Shown: piece by piece, positions 9,572-19,256 of the stretch
Numbering within the stretch: position 1 is the stretch's first letter
How the letters are laid out: the number at the start of each line of letters is the position of its first letter
Origin: Saccharothrix saharensis
GTDB lineage: Bacteria > Actinomycetota > Actinomycetes > Mycobacteriales > Pseudonocardiaceae
Length of the DNA: 64,000 nt
Assembly: GCF_006716745.1 (NCBI RefSeq)
Contig: NZ_VFPP01000001.1
Coordinates: 4,588,001 to 4,652,000, forward strand
Direction: 5' to 3'
Notes under the pieces: generated by a model
Seen by the model: the letters and a program-made list of their open reading frames with translations, nothing else
Told to the model about the DNA's origin: nothing
The model's database searches: none
Program-made: the position numbers and the translations under genes

Positions 9572-10566
9572 GCGGACACCTCCTGGGCGGCGGGCGTACC
9601 CGGCAGCACCGGGTTGTGGCAGCGCAGCGACCGCACGTCCTCGGCCTCCAGCGCGGGCGTGACCTCGCGGCACACCGGCAGCGCGTTGGGGCAGCGGGGT
9701 GCGAACGCGCACCCGTGGTCCCACGGGATGTTGTCGGCGACCGAGCCCTTGATGGGCACCAGCTTCTCGCCGCGCGCGCCGTCCAGTCGCGGGATCGACG
9801 CCAGCAGGCCGTGCGTGTACGGGTGCCGCGGCTCGGTGAACAGCGGGTACCGCGCCGCCTTCTCCACCACCCGGCCGCCGTAGAGCACGTTGACCTCGTC
9901 GCACAGCCCGGCCACGACGCCCAGGTCGTGCGTGATCATGATCAGCGCCGTGCCCGTGTCCTGCACCAGCTCCTTGAGCAGCGCCAGGATCTGCGCCTGG
10001 ATCGTCACGTCCAGCGCGGTGGTCGGCTCGTCGGCGATGAGCAGCCGCGGCCGGCACGCCAGCGCGATCGCGATCAGCGCGCGCTGCCGCATCCCGCCGG
10101 AGAGCTGGTGCGGGTACTCGCTCAACCGGCGCTGCGGGTCCGGGATGCCGACCCGGCCCAGCAGCTCGGCCGCCTCCACCATCGCGGTCTTGCGGGCCAT
10201 GCCGCGGTGCCGTTCCAGCACCTCCGTGACCTGCAGCCCGATCGGGATCACCGGGTTGAGCGACGACAGCGGGTCCTGGAACACCATGCCCAGGTCGCGG
10301 CCACGCCGGTTGCGCATCTCCTTGTCGCTCAGGGTCAGCAGGTCGGTGCCCTCGAACCGGACCTCGCCGGTGACCTTGTTGCCGCGCGACGGCAGCAAAC
10401 CCATGATCGCCAGCGACGTCACGGACTTGCCGCAGCCCGACTCGCCCACCAGGCCCACCGTCTGCCCGGGGTCGACGTCGAAGGAGACGCCGTCCACGGC
10501 GGTGAAGGGCTCGGTGCCCCTGCGCTGGAAGACCACCCGCAGGTCACGCACTTCGAGCAACGCCAT
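9568..10566 (-). CDS. oppD: Oligopeptide/dipeptide ABC transporter ATP-binding protein, OppD type
   Basis: 332 residues. Walker A is GESGCGKSV (residues about 40-48), the signature is LSGGMRQR, and Walker B is [12 protein letters not shown]. The C-terminal extension carries the Cys-containing [14 protein letters not shown] block of peptide-transporter ATPases. It pairs with OppF as the two unequal ATPase subunits of the importer, and its stop overlaps the oppF start by 4 nt. It lies 6 nt after oppC. Substrate class, peptides, follows from the family; exact specificity is not readable. Confidence 0.95.
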   Translation of the reverse strand: MALLEVRDLRVVFQRRGTEPFTAVDGVSFDVDPGQTVGLVGESGCGKSVTSLAIMGLLPSRGNKVTGEVRFEGTDLLTLSDKEMRNRRGRDLGMVFQDPLSSLNPVIPIGLQVTEVLERHRGMARKTAMVEAAELLGRVGIPDPQRRLSEYPHQLSGGMRQRALIAIALACRPRLLIADEPTTALDVTIQAQILALLKELVQDTGTALIMITHDLGVVAGLCDEVNVLYGGRVVEKAARYPLFTEPRHPYTHGLLASIPRLDGARGEKLVPIKGSVADNIPWDHGCAFAPRCPNALPVCREVTPALEAEDVRSLRCHNPVLPGTPAAQEVSA

Positions 10567-10572
10567 GGCGGT

Positions 10573-11499
10573 TCACCTCCGGTTCTTCGGGTCGAGCGCC
10601 TCGCGCAACGACTCGCCGAGCAGGGTGAAGCCCAGCGCGACGATGATGATGGCGATGGCCGGGTAGAACGCCAGCTCCGGCTTGACGTCGATGTAGCGCT
10701 GCGAGTTGCCGAGCATCAGGCCCCACTCGGCCCGCGACGGGTCCGGGTCGCCCAGGCCGAGGAACGACAGCGACGCGGCCTCGATGATCGCGGTCGCCAG
10801 CGTCAGCGTCGCCTGCACGATGACCGGGCCCAGCGAGTTCGGCAGCATGTGCCGGAACACGACCGTCCGCCGCCGCACGCCCAGCGCCGTCGCCGCGAGC
10901 ACGTGGTCGCTGTGCCGCTGCGCGAGCATCGCGCCGCGCAGCAGCCGGGCGAAGATCGGCACCGTGGTCACCGCGACCGCGATGATCACCGTGGTCTGGC
11001 TGCCCCGGCTGGCCAGCGCGGCGATCGAGATCGCCAGCAGCAGGCTCGGGATCGACAGCATGATGTCGGTGAACCGCATCAGCCAGCTGTCCACCCAGCC
11101 GCCGAACGCGCCCGCCAGGCCGCCGATGATCATGCCCAGGACCAGGCCGATCAACGTCGCGCCGACGCCCACGATCAACGACTGCTGCGCGCCGACCAGC
11201 AGCCGGCTGAAGAAGTCGCGGCCCAGCTCGTCACCGCCGAGCAGGAACCCCGGCTGCGCGCCGGGGATGAAGTCCGGCCGCAGGTCCTCCAGCAGCTCCG
11301 GGTACCGCTGGTACGGGTCCTTCGGCGCGATGAACGGCGCCACGACCGCCAGCGCCAGGAACACCAGCACGATGAACGCGCCCAGCAGCGCGACCGGGCT
11401 GCGCAGCATCCGCCGCAGGGCGTCCGCCGCGAGGCTCGTGCCCGCCGACTCGGCCAGCGCGTCGACCCGCGCCTGCTTGCGCTTGAGGAGACTGGTCAT
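10573..11499 (-). CDS. oppC: Oligopeptide/dipeptide ABC transporter permease, OppC type
   Basis: 308 residues from the ATG at 11499, which overlaps the oppB stop as ATGA. A longer in-frame reading upstream lies inside oppB and is rejected. The N-terminal OppC_N segment with its membrane helix (LLGAFIVLVFLALAVVAPFIAP) is followed by a linker and the BPD_transp_1 core of about five helices. The EAA-type cytoplasmic loop (AATALGVRRRTVVFRHMLPN) contacts the ATPases. It forms the membrane channel with OppB. Confidence 0.94.
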   Translation of the reverse strand: MTSLLKRKQARVDALAESAGTSLAADALRRMLRSPVALLGAFIVLVFLALAVVAPFIAPKDPYQRYPELLEDLRPDFIPGAQPGFLLGGDELGRDFFSRLLVGAQQSLIVGVGATLIGLVLGMIIGGLAGAFGGWVDSWLMRFTDIMLSIPSLLLAISIAALASRGSQTTVIIAVAVTTVPIFARLLRGAMLAQRHSDHVLAATALGVRRRTVVFRHMLPNSLGPVIVQATLTLATAIIEAASLSFLGLGDPDPSRAEWGLMLGNSQRYIDVKPELAFYPAIAIIIVALGFTLLGESLREALDPKNRR

Positions 11500-12500
11500 G
11501 ATGCCCGCACCCTCGGGTCGATGATCGCGTAGGAGATGTCGACCAGCAGGTTCACGAGGACGTAGACCACGGCCGCGAGCAGCAGCAACGCCTGCAACCG
11601 CGGGTAGTCCCGGCGCTCGATCCCCTGGGCCAGCAGCGACCCCAGCCCGCCCCACACGAACACCCGCTCGGTGAGCACCGCGCCGCCCAGCAGCAGGCCG
11701 GTCTGCAGGCCGATCGTCGTGGACACCGGCAGCATCGCGTTGCGCAGCACGTGCCGGCGCCGGATCAGCGTCGCCTGCAGGCCCTTGGCGTTCGCCGTGC
11801 GGACGAAGTCCTCGTTCAGCACGTCGAGCACCGAGGCGCGGGTGATGCGCACGATCACCGCGAGCGGGATGGTGCCCAGCGCGATGGCGGGCAGCACCAG
11901 GTGCCACAGCGCGTCGGCCGCGGCGTCCCACTCCTGGGTGAGCAGGCCGTCCAGCACGGCGAAGTTCGTCACGTGCGTCGGGTCGATCGTGACGTCCTGC
12001 CGGCCCGACGGCGGGAACAGCGCCAGGTCCTGCGCGAAGAGCTGCTTGAGCAGGATGCCGAGGAAGAACACCGGCACGGCCACGCCGACCAGCGTGCCGA
12101 TGACGGTGGAGTTGTCCAGGAACCGGCCCCGGTTGCTGGCCGCCAGGTAGCCGAGCGGGATGCCCAGCACCACGGCGAACAGCAGCGCGGCCAGCGACAG
12201 CTCGATGGTGGCGGGCAGCGCGCGGCTGATCTCGGCCACCACCGGCTCGCCGCTGATCAGCGAGCTGCCGAAGTCGCCGCTGAGGATGCGGCCCAGGAAC
12301 TTGAAGTACTGGATGTAGATCGGCTGGTCGAGACCGAGGACCTTGTTGAGCGCCTCGATCTTCTCCGGGGTCGCCTTGTCGCCGAGCAGGGCACCCGAGG
12401 GTCCCCCGGGCAGCGACCGCAACCAGACGAAGACCAGCAGCGACAGGATCAGCAGTGTGGGGATCGCCTGCAGCAGGCGTCGGACTATGAATCGCAGCAT
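11496..12500 (-). CDS. oppB: Oligopeptide/dipeptide ABC transporter permease, OppB type
   Basis: 334 residues with the characteristic N-terminus MLRFIVRRLLQAIPTLLILS, which is the first membrane helix of OppB/DppB proteins. Further helices follow, and the EAA loop reads VRTANAKGLQATLIRRRHVLRNAMLP. It partners OppC. It is separated from the binding-protein gene by a hairpin, so the four downstream genes are probably expressed at a lower level than oppA. Confidence 0.95.
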   Translation of the reverse strand: MLRFIVRRLLQAIPTLLILSLLVFVWLRSLPGGPSGALLGDKATPEKIEALNKVLGLDQPIYIQYFKFLGRILSGDFGSSLISGEPVVAEISRALPATIELSLAALLFAVVLGIPLGYLAASNRGRFLDNSTVIGTLVGVAVPVFFLGILLKQLFAQDLALFPPSGRQDVTIDPTHVTNFAVLDGLLTQEWDAAADALWHLVLPAIALGTIPLAVIVRITRASVLDVLNEDFVRTANAKGLQATLIRRRHVLRNAMLPVSTTIGLQTGLLLGGAVLTERVFVWGGLGSLLAQGIERRDYPRLQALLLLAAVVYVLVNLLVDISYAIIDPRVRAS

Positions 12501-12522
12501 GATGGAAACCCTCTGGACAGCA

Positions 12523-12559
12523 CGGGTGGTGACGTCCGGGTCACGGACGCCACCACCCG
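12523..12559 (-). terminator. Intercistronic hairpin between oppA and oppB
   Basis: CGGGTGGTGACGTCCG and CGGACGCCACCACCCG pair with one A-C mismatch around a 5-nt loop, in the 72-nt spacer after oppA. Such hairpins downstream of binding-protein genes act as partial terminators or protect the 3' end of the abundant upstream message. Confidence 0.75.
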
Positions 12560-12572
12560 CCTACCGTTCGGT

Positions 12573-14252
12573 TCAGCCCTTGCTCACCGTGTCGAAGCGC
12601 TCGTCGGTCAGCGGGCTCGGGACGAGGCCCGTGATCTTGCTGCTGACCACGATCGCCGGCGGCGAGTGGGACACCGGGATCGCGGGCAGGTACTTGCTCA
12701 TGATGTCGCGGTTCACCTGCTTGTAGGCGTCCGCGTGCTTGTCCTGGTCGACCACCGCGTCGGCCGCGGCGATCGCGTCGAACATGCCCTGGTCGGCGAA
12801 GCCGAACTCCTTCTTCTCGCGACCGAAGAACGTGCCGACGAAGTTGCCGGCGTCGTTGTAGTCACCGGTCCAGCCGAGCAGGTGCAGGTCGTGCTTGCCG
12901 AGCTTCTGCACGTCGTCCTTGTAGCCGCCGTTCCACGGGCGGGACACGATCTGGGCGTTGATGCCCGCGGCCTTCAGGTCGTCCGCGATCACGGCCGCGA
13001 TCTCGGACGGGTTCGGCATGTACGGCCGGCTGACCTCGGTGGGCACGTAGAAGTTCAGCGTCAGGTCCGACACGCCCGCCTGCGTCAGCAGCTCCTTGGC
13101 CTTGGCCACGTCGTGCGGGTACTGCTGCACGTCGTCGGCGTAGCCCGCGACCGTCTTCGGCATGAACTGCGTCGCCACCTCGGCGCCCAGCGGCAGCTTG
13201 GTCTTCACCAGCTGGTCGCGGTTGACCGCGTGGGCGATGGCCTGGCGGACCCGCAGGTCCTTCAGCGCCGGGTTGTTCGCGCCGTTGATGCCCAGGTACA
13301 GGATGTTGAACGCGGGCCGCGGCGTGACGTTGAAGCCGTCGGACTTCAGCGAGTTGTAGTCGGCCGGGCTCGGGAAGTCGTAGCCGTCGATCGTGCCGGC
13401 CTTGAGCTCCTGCTTGCGCGCGTTCTCGTCCGGAATGATCTTGAAGATCAGCTTGTCGAGCTTGGCCTTCTCGCCCCAGTAGTCGTCGTTGCGGACCAGG
13501 GTGATGGTCTTGTTGGCCTTGTCGAACTTCTCCAGCTTGAACGCGCCGGTCCCGGTCGGGTGCTCGGTGGCGTAAGCCGGGTAGGTGAACGAGTCGCCGG
13601 ACTGCGCGACGTTGTCCGCGTCGTACTTCGTCAGCGCCTCGGGGCTGGAGATGGACAGCGCGGTCAAACCGAACGCGGCCGGGAAGGCGCCCTTGTACTT
13701 GTTCAGGTTCAGGACCGCGGTGTGCTCGTCCTTGGCCTCGCAGGACTTGTAGACCGGGTCACCGGCCGCGTCGCCCTCGTTCTTGGCGAAGCCCTCGAAG
13801 ACGTCGCCGTAGTAGATCATCTGGCTCTGGGCGGCGGCGCCCTTCATGTTGAACCAGCGGTCGAAGTTGAAGCACACGGCCTCGGCGTTGAACGGCGTGC
13901 CGTCGTGGAACTTGACGTTCTTGCGCAGGTCGAACGTCCAGGACGTGCCGTCTTCGCTGGGCGTCCACTTCTCCGCGAGACCCGGAGCGAGGTCGGCGGT
14001 GCCACGCTTGTAGGTGACCAGCGTGTCGAACATCTGGCGGATGGGGCGGAAGCTCTCGCCGTCGTCGTTGAAGATCGGGTCGAAGTTCTTGGGCTCGCCC
14101 GCGGCGCCGAAGACCATCGTGCCGCCGACCTTGCCGGACCCCGAGTCGTCCGTGCGCTCGGATTGGGCACAGGCCGACAGTGCCAGTGCCGCGACGCCGG
14201 TCAGGCCGATCGCGGCCAACCATCGGCGCCGGGCCGTTCGAAATTGAAGCAT
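12573..14252 (-). CDS. oppA: Peptide ABC transporter substrate-binding lipoprotein, OppA/DppA type (SBP_bac_5)
   Basis: 559 residues. I take the ATG at 14252, preceded by AGGGG, because it gives a proper lipoprotein signal peptide: basic MLQFRTARRRW, hydrophobic core, and lipobox LSAC with the modified Cys at residue 28. The mature part has the SBP_bac_5 pattern (DPIFNDDGESFRPIRQMFDTL, WTFDLRKNVKFHDGTPFNAE, FNILYLGINGANNPALKDLRVRQAIAHAVNR shortened here). It captures peptides outside the membrane for the permease encoded downstream. It is divergent from the SARP-type regulator, which may control the operon. Confidence 0.95.
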   Translation of the reverse strand: MLQFRTARRRWLAAIGLTGVAALALSACAQSERTDDSGSGKVGGTMVFGAAGEPKNFDPIFNDDGESFRPIRQMFDTLVTYKRGTADLAPGLAEKWTPSEDGTSWTFDLRKNVKFHDGTPFNAEAVCFNFDRWFNMKGAAAQSQMIYYGDVFEGFAKNEGDAAGDPVYKSCEAKDEHTAVLNLNKYKGAFPAAFGLTALSISSPEALTKYDADNVAQSGDSFTYPAYATEHPTGTGAFKLEKFDKANKTITLVRNDDYWGEKAKLDKLIFKIIPDENARKQELKAGTIDGYDFPSPADYNSLKSDGFNVTPRPAFNILYLGINGANNPALKDLRVRQAIAHAVNRDQLVKTKLPLGAEVATQFMPKTVAGYADDVQQYPHDVAKAKELLTQAGVSDLTLNFYVPTEVSRPYMPNPSEIAAVIADDLKAAGINAQIVSRPWNGGYKDDVQKLGKHDLHLLGWTGDYNDAGNFVGTFFGREKKEFGFADQGMFDAIAAADAVVDQDKHADAYKQVNRDIMSKYLPAIPVSHSPPAIVVSSKITGLVPSPLTDERFDTVSKG

Positions 14253-14483
14253 TTGACACACCCCTAGGGAAATCCGGGATCTCACGGTGTGGTCACGGAC
14301 CCTAACCGGTCACCAACACCCTTCCGACTCGGCCCAGGTCACGATCCGGCCACGTGAATCAGCATTAACACACGGGCGGCACAGCTCCGCTGACCCAACG
14401 TGACCACGGACGATCGGGCAAACGTCCTCCTACGCTGTACAACGGACAACAGAAACCCGCACAGGTGCGGAGGGAGGTCGCCG

Positions 14484-17400
14484 GTGAGCCCAGTGGTCGA
14501 GTTCCGCGTCCTCGGCCCGTTGCAGGTGCTGGTCGACGGCGAGCAGGTCGTGGTGCGGGCGGGTCGGCAGCGGTCGCTGCTGGTGTCGCTGCTCATGCGC
14601 GCCGGGGCCGGTGTCTCGGTGGACGAGTTGGCGGAGCACATCTGGGGCGCCGAGCCTCCCGCGCGGGCACGCGGCACGCTGCAGACCTACGTGATGCGGC
14701 TGCGGCAGGTGCTCGGCCCGGCCGTGCCGATCCGGACCGTCCCCGACGGTTACCTGATCGACGTCGACGAGCGCACGATCGACGTGATGCGGTTCGAGCA
14801 GCTCGTCGAGGAGGGCGAGCGGGAGCGGGCCGCGGGCAGGCTGGAGTCGGCGTCGGCGATCTTCACCGCGGCGCTGGCGCTGTGGCGCGGCCCGGCGATG
14901 GTGGACGTGCCGTCGGAGGTCCTGCACCGCGACGAAGTCCCCCGCCTGGGTGAACGCCGGCTGCACGTGGAGGAGCGGCGGGTCGAGGTCGACCTGGAGC
15001 TGGGCCGCCACGCCGAGCTGATCCCCGAGCTGTCCCGGCTGACCAGCGAGCACCCGCTGCGGGAGCGGCTGTGGGCGCAGCTCATGGTCGCGCTGTACCG
15101 GTCCGGGCGGCAGGCCGACGCGCTCGGCGCGTACCGGCGGGTCAGCGGGCTGCTGGCCGAGCAGCTCGGCATCGACCCCGGCGACGAGCTGCGGCGCGTG
15201 CACCAGCAGGTGCTCGGCGGGTCGCCCGCGCTCGACCACGGGCAGAACGCGCCCACCGCGCGGCGCGACCGGGTCGTGCCCTCGCAGCTCCCCGCCGACA
15301 TCGGCGACTTCGTGGGCCGCGAGCAGGCCGTCCAGCTGATCGAGGCGCTGCTGCGGACCGCGCAGGGCGTGCCGGTGGTGACGCTGGCCGGTCCGCCCGG
15401 CGTGGGCAAGACGGCGCTGGCCGTGCACGCGGCGCACAAGCTGCGCCACTTCTTCCCCGACGGGCAGCTCTACGTCAACCTGCGCGGCTACGCCCAGGGC
15501 CCGCCGTTGAGCGCGGTGGACGTGCTGCCCCGGTTCCTGCGGGCCCAGGGCGTGCCGCCCGAGTCCGTGCCGCTGGACCAGGACGAGCAGGAGGCCATGT
15601 TCCGGTCCCGGCTGACCGACCAGCAGGTGCTGCTGGTGCTCGACAACGCGGCCAACGCCGAGCAGATCCGGCCGCTGCTGCCCGGCTCGCCGGGCTGCGC
15701 GGTGCTCGTGACCAGCCGTGACACGCTGCGCGGGCTGGCGGTCAGCCACGCCGCGTCCAACGTGCGGCTCGACGTGCTCGACCGGTCCGAGACGCGGGCG
15801 CTGCTGGCCGGGATGCTCGGCGAGGAGGTGGTCGCGTCGCAGTCCGACGCGGCCGACGAGCTGGCCGAGCTGTGCGCGCACCTGCCGCTGGCGCTGCGGA
15901 TCGCGGCGGCCAACCTGCTGTCCCGGCCGGAGATCACCATCGCCTCGTACGTGGAGGAGCTGCGCGCGGGCAACCGGCTGGCGGCGCTGGCCGTGGAGGG
16001 CGACGAGCGGGCCGCCGTGCACGCGGCGTTCGACCTGTCGTACACGGCGCTCAAGCCGGAGCTGGCGTCGCTGTTCCGGCTGCTGTCGCTCGCGCCGGGC
16101 GACATCACGCCGGACGTGGCGGCGGCGTTGGGCGGGCTGACCACTCAGGACGCGCGGCGGCGGCTGGACCGGCTGGCCACCGCGAACCTCGTCGACAACC
16201 ACGCGCCCGGCCGCTACCAGTTCCACGACCTGCTGCGCGACTACGCCACCGAGCGGCGCGAGGTCGAGGACGACGCGGCGGAGAGCGCGCAGGCGTCGCG
16301 GCGGCTGCTGGACTGGTCGATCCGGACGGTCGACAACGCCACCGACGCGTTCAAGAGCACGCTGCTGCGACTGCCGCGCAACGACGTGGTGGCGGGCGTC
16401 ACCCCGCGCCTGTTCTCCACCTCGGCCGACGCCCTGGCCTGGTTGGACGCCGAGCGGAGCAACCTGGTGGGCCTCGTCGTGCACGCCGCCGACCGCCAGC
16501 CCGACCGGGACGTGTGGCAGCTGGCCGACGCGTTGCGGCGCTACTTCTACACGATCGGGCTACCCGCCGAGTGGCTGGCGACGGCCAAGGCGGGGCTCGC
16601 GGTCGCGCAGGGCTCACAGGACGCGGTCGGCGAGGTGGCGATGCTGTCGTCGCTGGGCACGCTGTACTGGGCGATCGGGCAGCACCGGGTGGCCGTCGAC
16701 TACTTCCGCCGGGCGATCCCGATCCAGCAGCGCACCGGCGCCGCGCCCGCCGTCGAGGCGGCCGTGCTGTCCAACCTCGGCACCGTCTACATCGAGGTGG
16801 GCGACCTGGAGCAGGCCGCGGAACACCTGGAGCGGGCTCTCGTGATCACGCGGGCCATCGGGGCGTTGCAGCAGGAGGGCATCGCCCAGCTCAACCTGGG
16901 CGGGGTCTACATGCAGCTCGGGCAGCTCGACCGGGCCGTGTCGTCGTTCGAGGGCGCGCTGGACGTCGGCAACCGGCTCGGCGCGTGGATGACGCAGGCC
17001 GACAGCCACCGGGCGCTGGCCGAGGCGCACCTGTTCCTCGGTCGACCGCAGCGGGCCGCCGAGCTGTACGAGAGGTGCGGTGAGCTGTACGAACGGGCCG
17101 GCGCACGCCGGTTCGCGCACTTCTCGCACGAGGGTCTGGCGTTGGCGCACGTCATGCGGGGCAGCTGGGCCGAGGCCGCGCGCGAAGCCGAGTGGGCGGT
17201 CGGCATCGCCGAGGAGCTGGGCAACCTCAAGGGGCTGTGCGACGCGAAGAACGCCCTGGGTGAGGCGCTGTGCGGGTTGGGCAGGCTGGCGGAGGCGGTC
17301 GAGCGCACCACGGAGGCGCTGCGCATCGCCGAGGAGACCGGCTACCCGCTGGGCATCGTCGCGGCGCGGCGCAGCCTCGCGCTGACCCACCGGGCGGCGG

Positions 17401-17756
17401 GCAGGCTGGACGAGGCGCGGTACTCGGCGACCCAGGCGCTGGACAGCGCCGCCCGCTACCGGCTGCGCATCGCCGAGGCGGATGTGCTGGCCGTGCTCGG
17501 GCGGGTCCGGCTCGACCAGGGCGACCTGGCCCAGGCGCTCGACCTGGCGCTGCGGTGCCTGGAGCTGAGCCGCGCCACGGGGCAGCGGTGCGTGCACGCA
17601 CGGGCCGCCCACCTGGCGGGTGACGTCCTGGCCGCCAGGGGCGACGGCGCGGGCGCACGACAGCACTGGGAGACGGCTCTGGAGTGGTTCACCGCGATCG
17701 GGTCGCCCGACGCGGACGCGGTGCGGGCGGCGCTGGACGGAGGCGACCGGGACTGA
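14484..17756 (+). CDS. AfsR/SARP-type regulator: winged helix, BTAD, NB-ARC ATPase and TPR domains
   Basis: 1090 residues from the GTG at 14484, which has GGGAGG upstream; an earlier frame to 14400 adds an unlikely N-terminus. Domains in order: OmpR-like DNA-binding domain (about 1-95, VLGPLQVLVDGE ... LQTYVMRLRQVLG), bacterial transcriptional activation domain (about 100-245), NB-ARC ATPase with P-loop GPPGVGKTALAV near residue 303 and LLVLDNAANAEQ, then TPR repeats from about 690 to the end (SNLGTVYIEVGDLEQAAEHLERAL). Large SARPs activate secondary metabolism or other stress genes after ATP-dependent relief of autoinhibition. No biosynthetic cluster is next to it; the divergent opp operon is the nearest target candidate. 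Confidence 0.93.
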   Translation: MSPVVEFRVLGPLQVLVDGEQVVVRAGRQRSLLVSLLMRAGAGVSVDELAEHIWGAEPPARARGTLQTYVMRLRQVLGPAVPIRTVPDGYLIDVDERTIDVMRFEQLVEEGERERAAGRLESASAIFTAALALWRGPAMVDVPSEVLHRDEVPRLGERRLHVEERRVEVDLELGRHAELIPELSRLTSEHPLRERLWAQLMVALYRSGRQADALGAYRRVSGLLAEQLGIDPGDELRRVHQQVLGGSPALDHGQNAPTARRDRVVPSQLPADIGDFVGREQAVQLIEALLRTAQGVPVVTLAGPPGVGKTALAVHAAHKLRHFFPDGQLYVNLRGYAQGPPLSAVDVLPRFLRAQGVPPESVPLDQDEQEAMFRSRLTDQQVLLVLDNAANAEQIRPLLPGSPGCAVLVTSRDTLRGLAVSHAASNVRLDVLDRSETRALLAGMLGEEVVASQSDAADELAELCAHLPLALRIAAANLLSRPEITIASYVEELRAGNRLAALAVEGDERAAVHAAFDLSYTALKPELASLFRLLSLAPGDITPDVAAALGGLTTQDARRRLDRLATANLVDNHAPGRYQFHDLLRDYATERREVEDDAAESAQASRRLLDWSIRTVDNATDAFKSTLLRLPRNDVVAGVTPRLFSTSADALAWLDAERSNLVGLVVHAADRQPDRDVWQLADALRRYFYTIGLPAEWLATAKAGLAVAQGSQDAVGEVAMLSSLGTLYWAIGQHRVAVDYFRRAIPIQQRTGAAPAVEAAVLSNLGTVYIEVGDLEQAAEHLERALVITRAIGALQQEGIAQLNLGGVYMQLGQLDRAVSSFEGALDVGNRLGAWMTQADSHRALAEAHLFLGRPQRAAELYERCGELYERAGARRFAHFSHEGLALAHVMRGSWAEAAREAEWAVGIAEELGNLKGLCDAKNALGEALCGLGRLAEAVERTTEALRIAEETGYPLGIVAARRSLALTHRAAGRLDEARYSATQALDSAARYRLRIAEADVLAVLGRVRLDQGDLAQALDLALRCLELSRATGQRCVHARAAHLAGDVLAARGDGAGARQHWETALEWFTAIGSPDADAVRAALDGGDRD

Positions 17757-17780
17757 CGCGGGCCGGGGTCGCCCGGTCGC

Positions 17781-18266
17781 TCAGTCCGGCGTCACGAACC
17801 GGTCGGCGCGCGCCTTCGTGCCGTCCACGGCGAACCAGCCGCGCTCGAACGCCTGCCAGCGCCGCAGGTGCGCGCGGTTGGCCTCGCCGTCCCGTTCGAC
17901 GGCACGGCGCAGCCGCTCCTCCGGGTCGGGCACCTCGACCCAGATCACCTCGTCCAGGCACGGGGCGATCGAGCGCCTGGCCGCCGACACGCCCTCGATG
18001 ATCAGCACGTCCGGCACCGGCACGTCCACCCACGGGCCGGGGCGCGCCCAGCCCCCGGCCCACTCCATGCGCCGGTAGCGGGCCGCGCGGCCGTGCCGGA
18101 GCGGGTCGAGGACCTCGGCGACCAGGCGCGGCCACCACGACACCGGGTCCGTCCAGGTGGCGAAGTGGTCCGTCGGCACCACGGTCGCGCCCAGCTTCAA
18201 CGCCAGGCGCGCGGCGAACGTCGACTTGCCCGAGCCCGACGGCCCGTCGACCGCGACGAGCCTCAC
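17781..18266 (-). CDS. P-loop nucleoside/uridine-kinase-like protein
   Basis: 161 residues from the GTG at 18266, which overlaps the recR stop as GTGA. The N-terminus is a kinase P-loop, [18 protein letters not shown], followed by a substrate-site-like [10 protein letters not shown] and a hhhhEG strand ([13 protein letters not shown]), the layout of uridine kinase-like (d)NTP or nucleoside kinases. The length is shorter than true uridine kinases. Translational coupling to recR puts it at the end of a DNA metabolism operon, but its substrate is unknown. Confidence 0.8.
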   Translation of the reverse strand: MRLVAVDGPSGSGKSTFAARLALKLGATVVPTDHFATWTDPVSWWPRLVAEVLDPLRHGRAARYRRMEWAGGWARPGPWVDVPVPDVLIIEGVSAARRSIAPCLDEVIWVEVPDPEERLRRAVERDGEANRAHLRRWQAFERGWFAVDGTKARADRFVTPD

Positions 18267-18856
18267 ATGCTGCGCCGGCCCGACAGGGCCCGGCCCAGGG
18301 TGAGCTCGTCGGCGAACTCCAGGTCCCCGCCCATCGGCAGGCCCGACGCGAGCCTGGTCACGGTGAGGCCGGGGAAGTCCCGCAGCATCCGCACCAGGTA
18401 GGTGGCCGTGGCCTCGCCCTCCGTGTTCGGGTCCGTGGCGATGATGATCTCCGACACCTCCGTGCCGATCCGGGTGAGCAGCTGCCTGATCCGCAGCTGG
18501 TCCGGCCCGACGCCCGACAACGGGTCGAGCGCGCCGCCCAGGACGTGGTAGCGGCCCTTGAACTCCCGGGTCCGCTCGACCGCGAGCACGTCCTTCGGCT
18601 CCTCCACCACGCAGATCAGGGTCAGGTCGCGGCGCGGGTCGCGACAGATGCGGCAGGTCGTCTCGGCCGAGACGTTGCCGCACACGTCGCAGAACACCAC
18701 GCCGTCCTTGACCTTCTGCAGCGCGTCCTGGAGCCGGCCGATGTCGGCCGGGTCCGCGGCGAGCAGGTGGAAGGCGATGCGCTGCGCGCTCTTCGGACCG
18801 ACGCCCGGCAGCCTGCCGAGCTCGTCGATCAAGTCCTGGACGGGCCCCTCGTACAT
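18263..18856 (-). CDS. recR: Recombination mediator protein RecR
   Basis: 197 residues, full length for the family. It has the N-terminal helix-hairpin-helix ([24 protein letters not shown]), a C4 zinc finger ([16 protein letters not shown]) and a Toprim domain ([15 protein letters not shown] ... [16 protein letters not shown]). With RecF and RecO it loads RecA at single-strand gaps. Its start overlaps the ybaB stop by 1 nt (TGATG) and its stop overlaps the kinase start by 4 nt, so three genes are translationally linked in the classical ybaB-recR arrangement. Confidence 0.98.
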   Translation of the reverse strand: MYEGPVQDLIDELGRLPGVGPKSAQRIAFHLLAADPADIGRLQDALQKVKDGVVFCDVCGNVSAETTCRICRDPRRDLTLICVVEEPKDVLAVERTREFKGRYHVLGGALDPLSGVGPDQLRIRQLLTRIGTEVSEIIIATDPNTEGEATATYLVRMLRDFPGLTVTRLASGLPMGGDLEFADELTLGRALSGRRSM

Positions 18857-19203
18857 CAGCCGAACAGCTTCCCGAGACCGCCCAGGTCGTCCATCCCGCC
18901 CATGCCGCTGGCCAGCGGGCCCATCTTCTGGGCCGCCAACTCCTGCGCCGCGCGGTTGGCGTCCCGCACGGCCGCGACGACCAGGTCGGACAGCGTCTCG
19001 ACGTCGTCCGGGTCGACCGCCTTCGGATCGATGTCCAGGCTCTTGAGCTCGCCACCGCCGGACACGACGGCGGTGACCAGACCGCCACCGGCGGTGCCGG
19101 TCACCTCGGCCTCGGCCAGCTCCTGCTGGGCTTCAGCGAGCTGCTGCTGCATCTTCTGCGCCTGCTGGAGGATTTGCTGCATGTTGGGCCCACCGGGTTG
19201 CAC
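18856..19203 (-). CDS. ybaB: YbaB/EbfC-family nucleoid-associated protein
   Basis: 115 residues from the GTG at 19203 ([20 protein letters not shown]), which has GAGAGGA 7 nt upstream; the longer reading to 19239 lacks this support. The two long helices rich in Gln and the central sheet with [15 protein letters not shown] fit YbaB, a dimeric DNA-binding tweezers-like protein. It is located between dnaX and recR as in most bacteria. Confidence 0.95.
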   Translation of the reverse strand: MQPGGPNMQQILQQAQKMQQQLAEAQQELAEAEVTGTAGGGLVTAVVSGGGELKSLDIDPKAVDPDDVETLSDLVVAAVRDANRAAQELAAQKMGPLASGMGGMDDLGGLGKLFG

Positions 19204-19256
19204 CGCGGGTTCCTCTCTTCGGGGTCTGCCGCCGTTCACCAGCGTAGTCGCGTCGA

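Noticed and set aside
10573..11931. Long minus-strand frame giving oppC a 144-residue N-terminal extension
   Set aside because: The extension lies wholly inside oppB in another frame; the ATGA-coupled ATG at 11499 is the right start.
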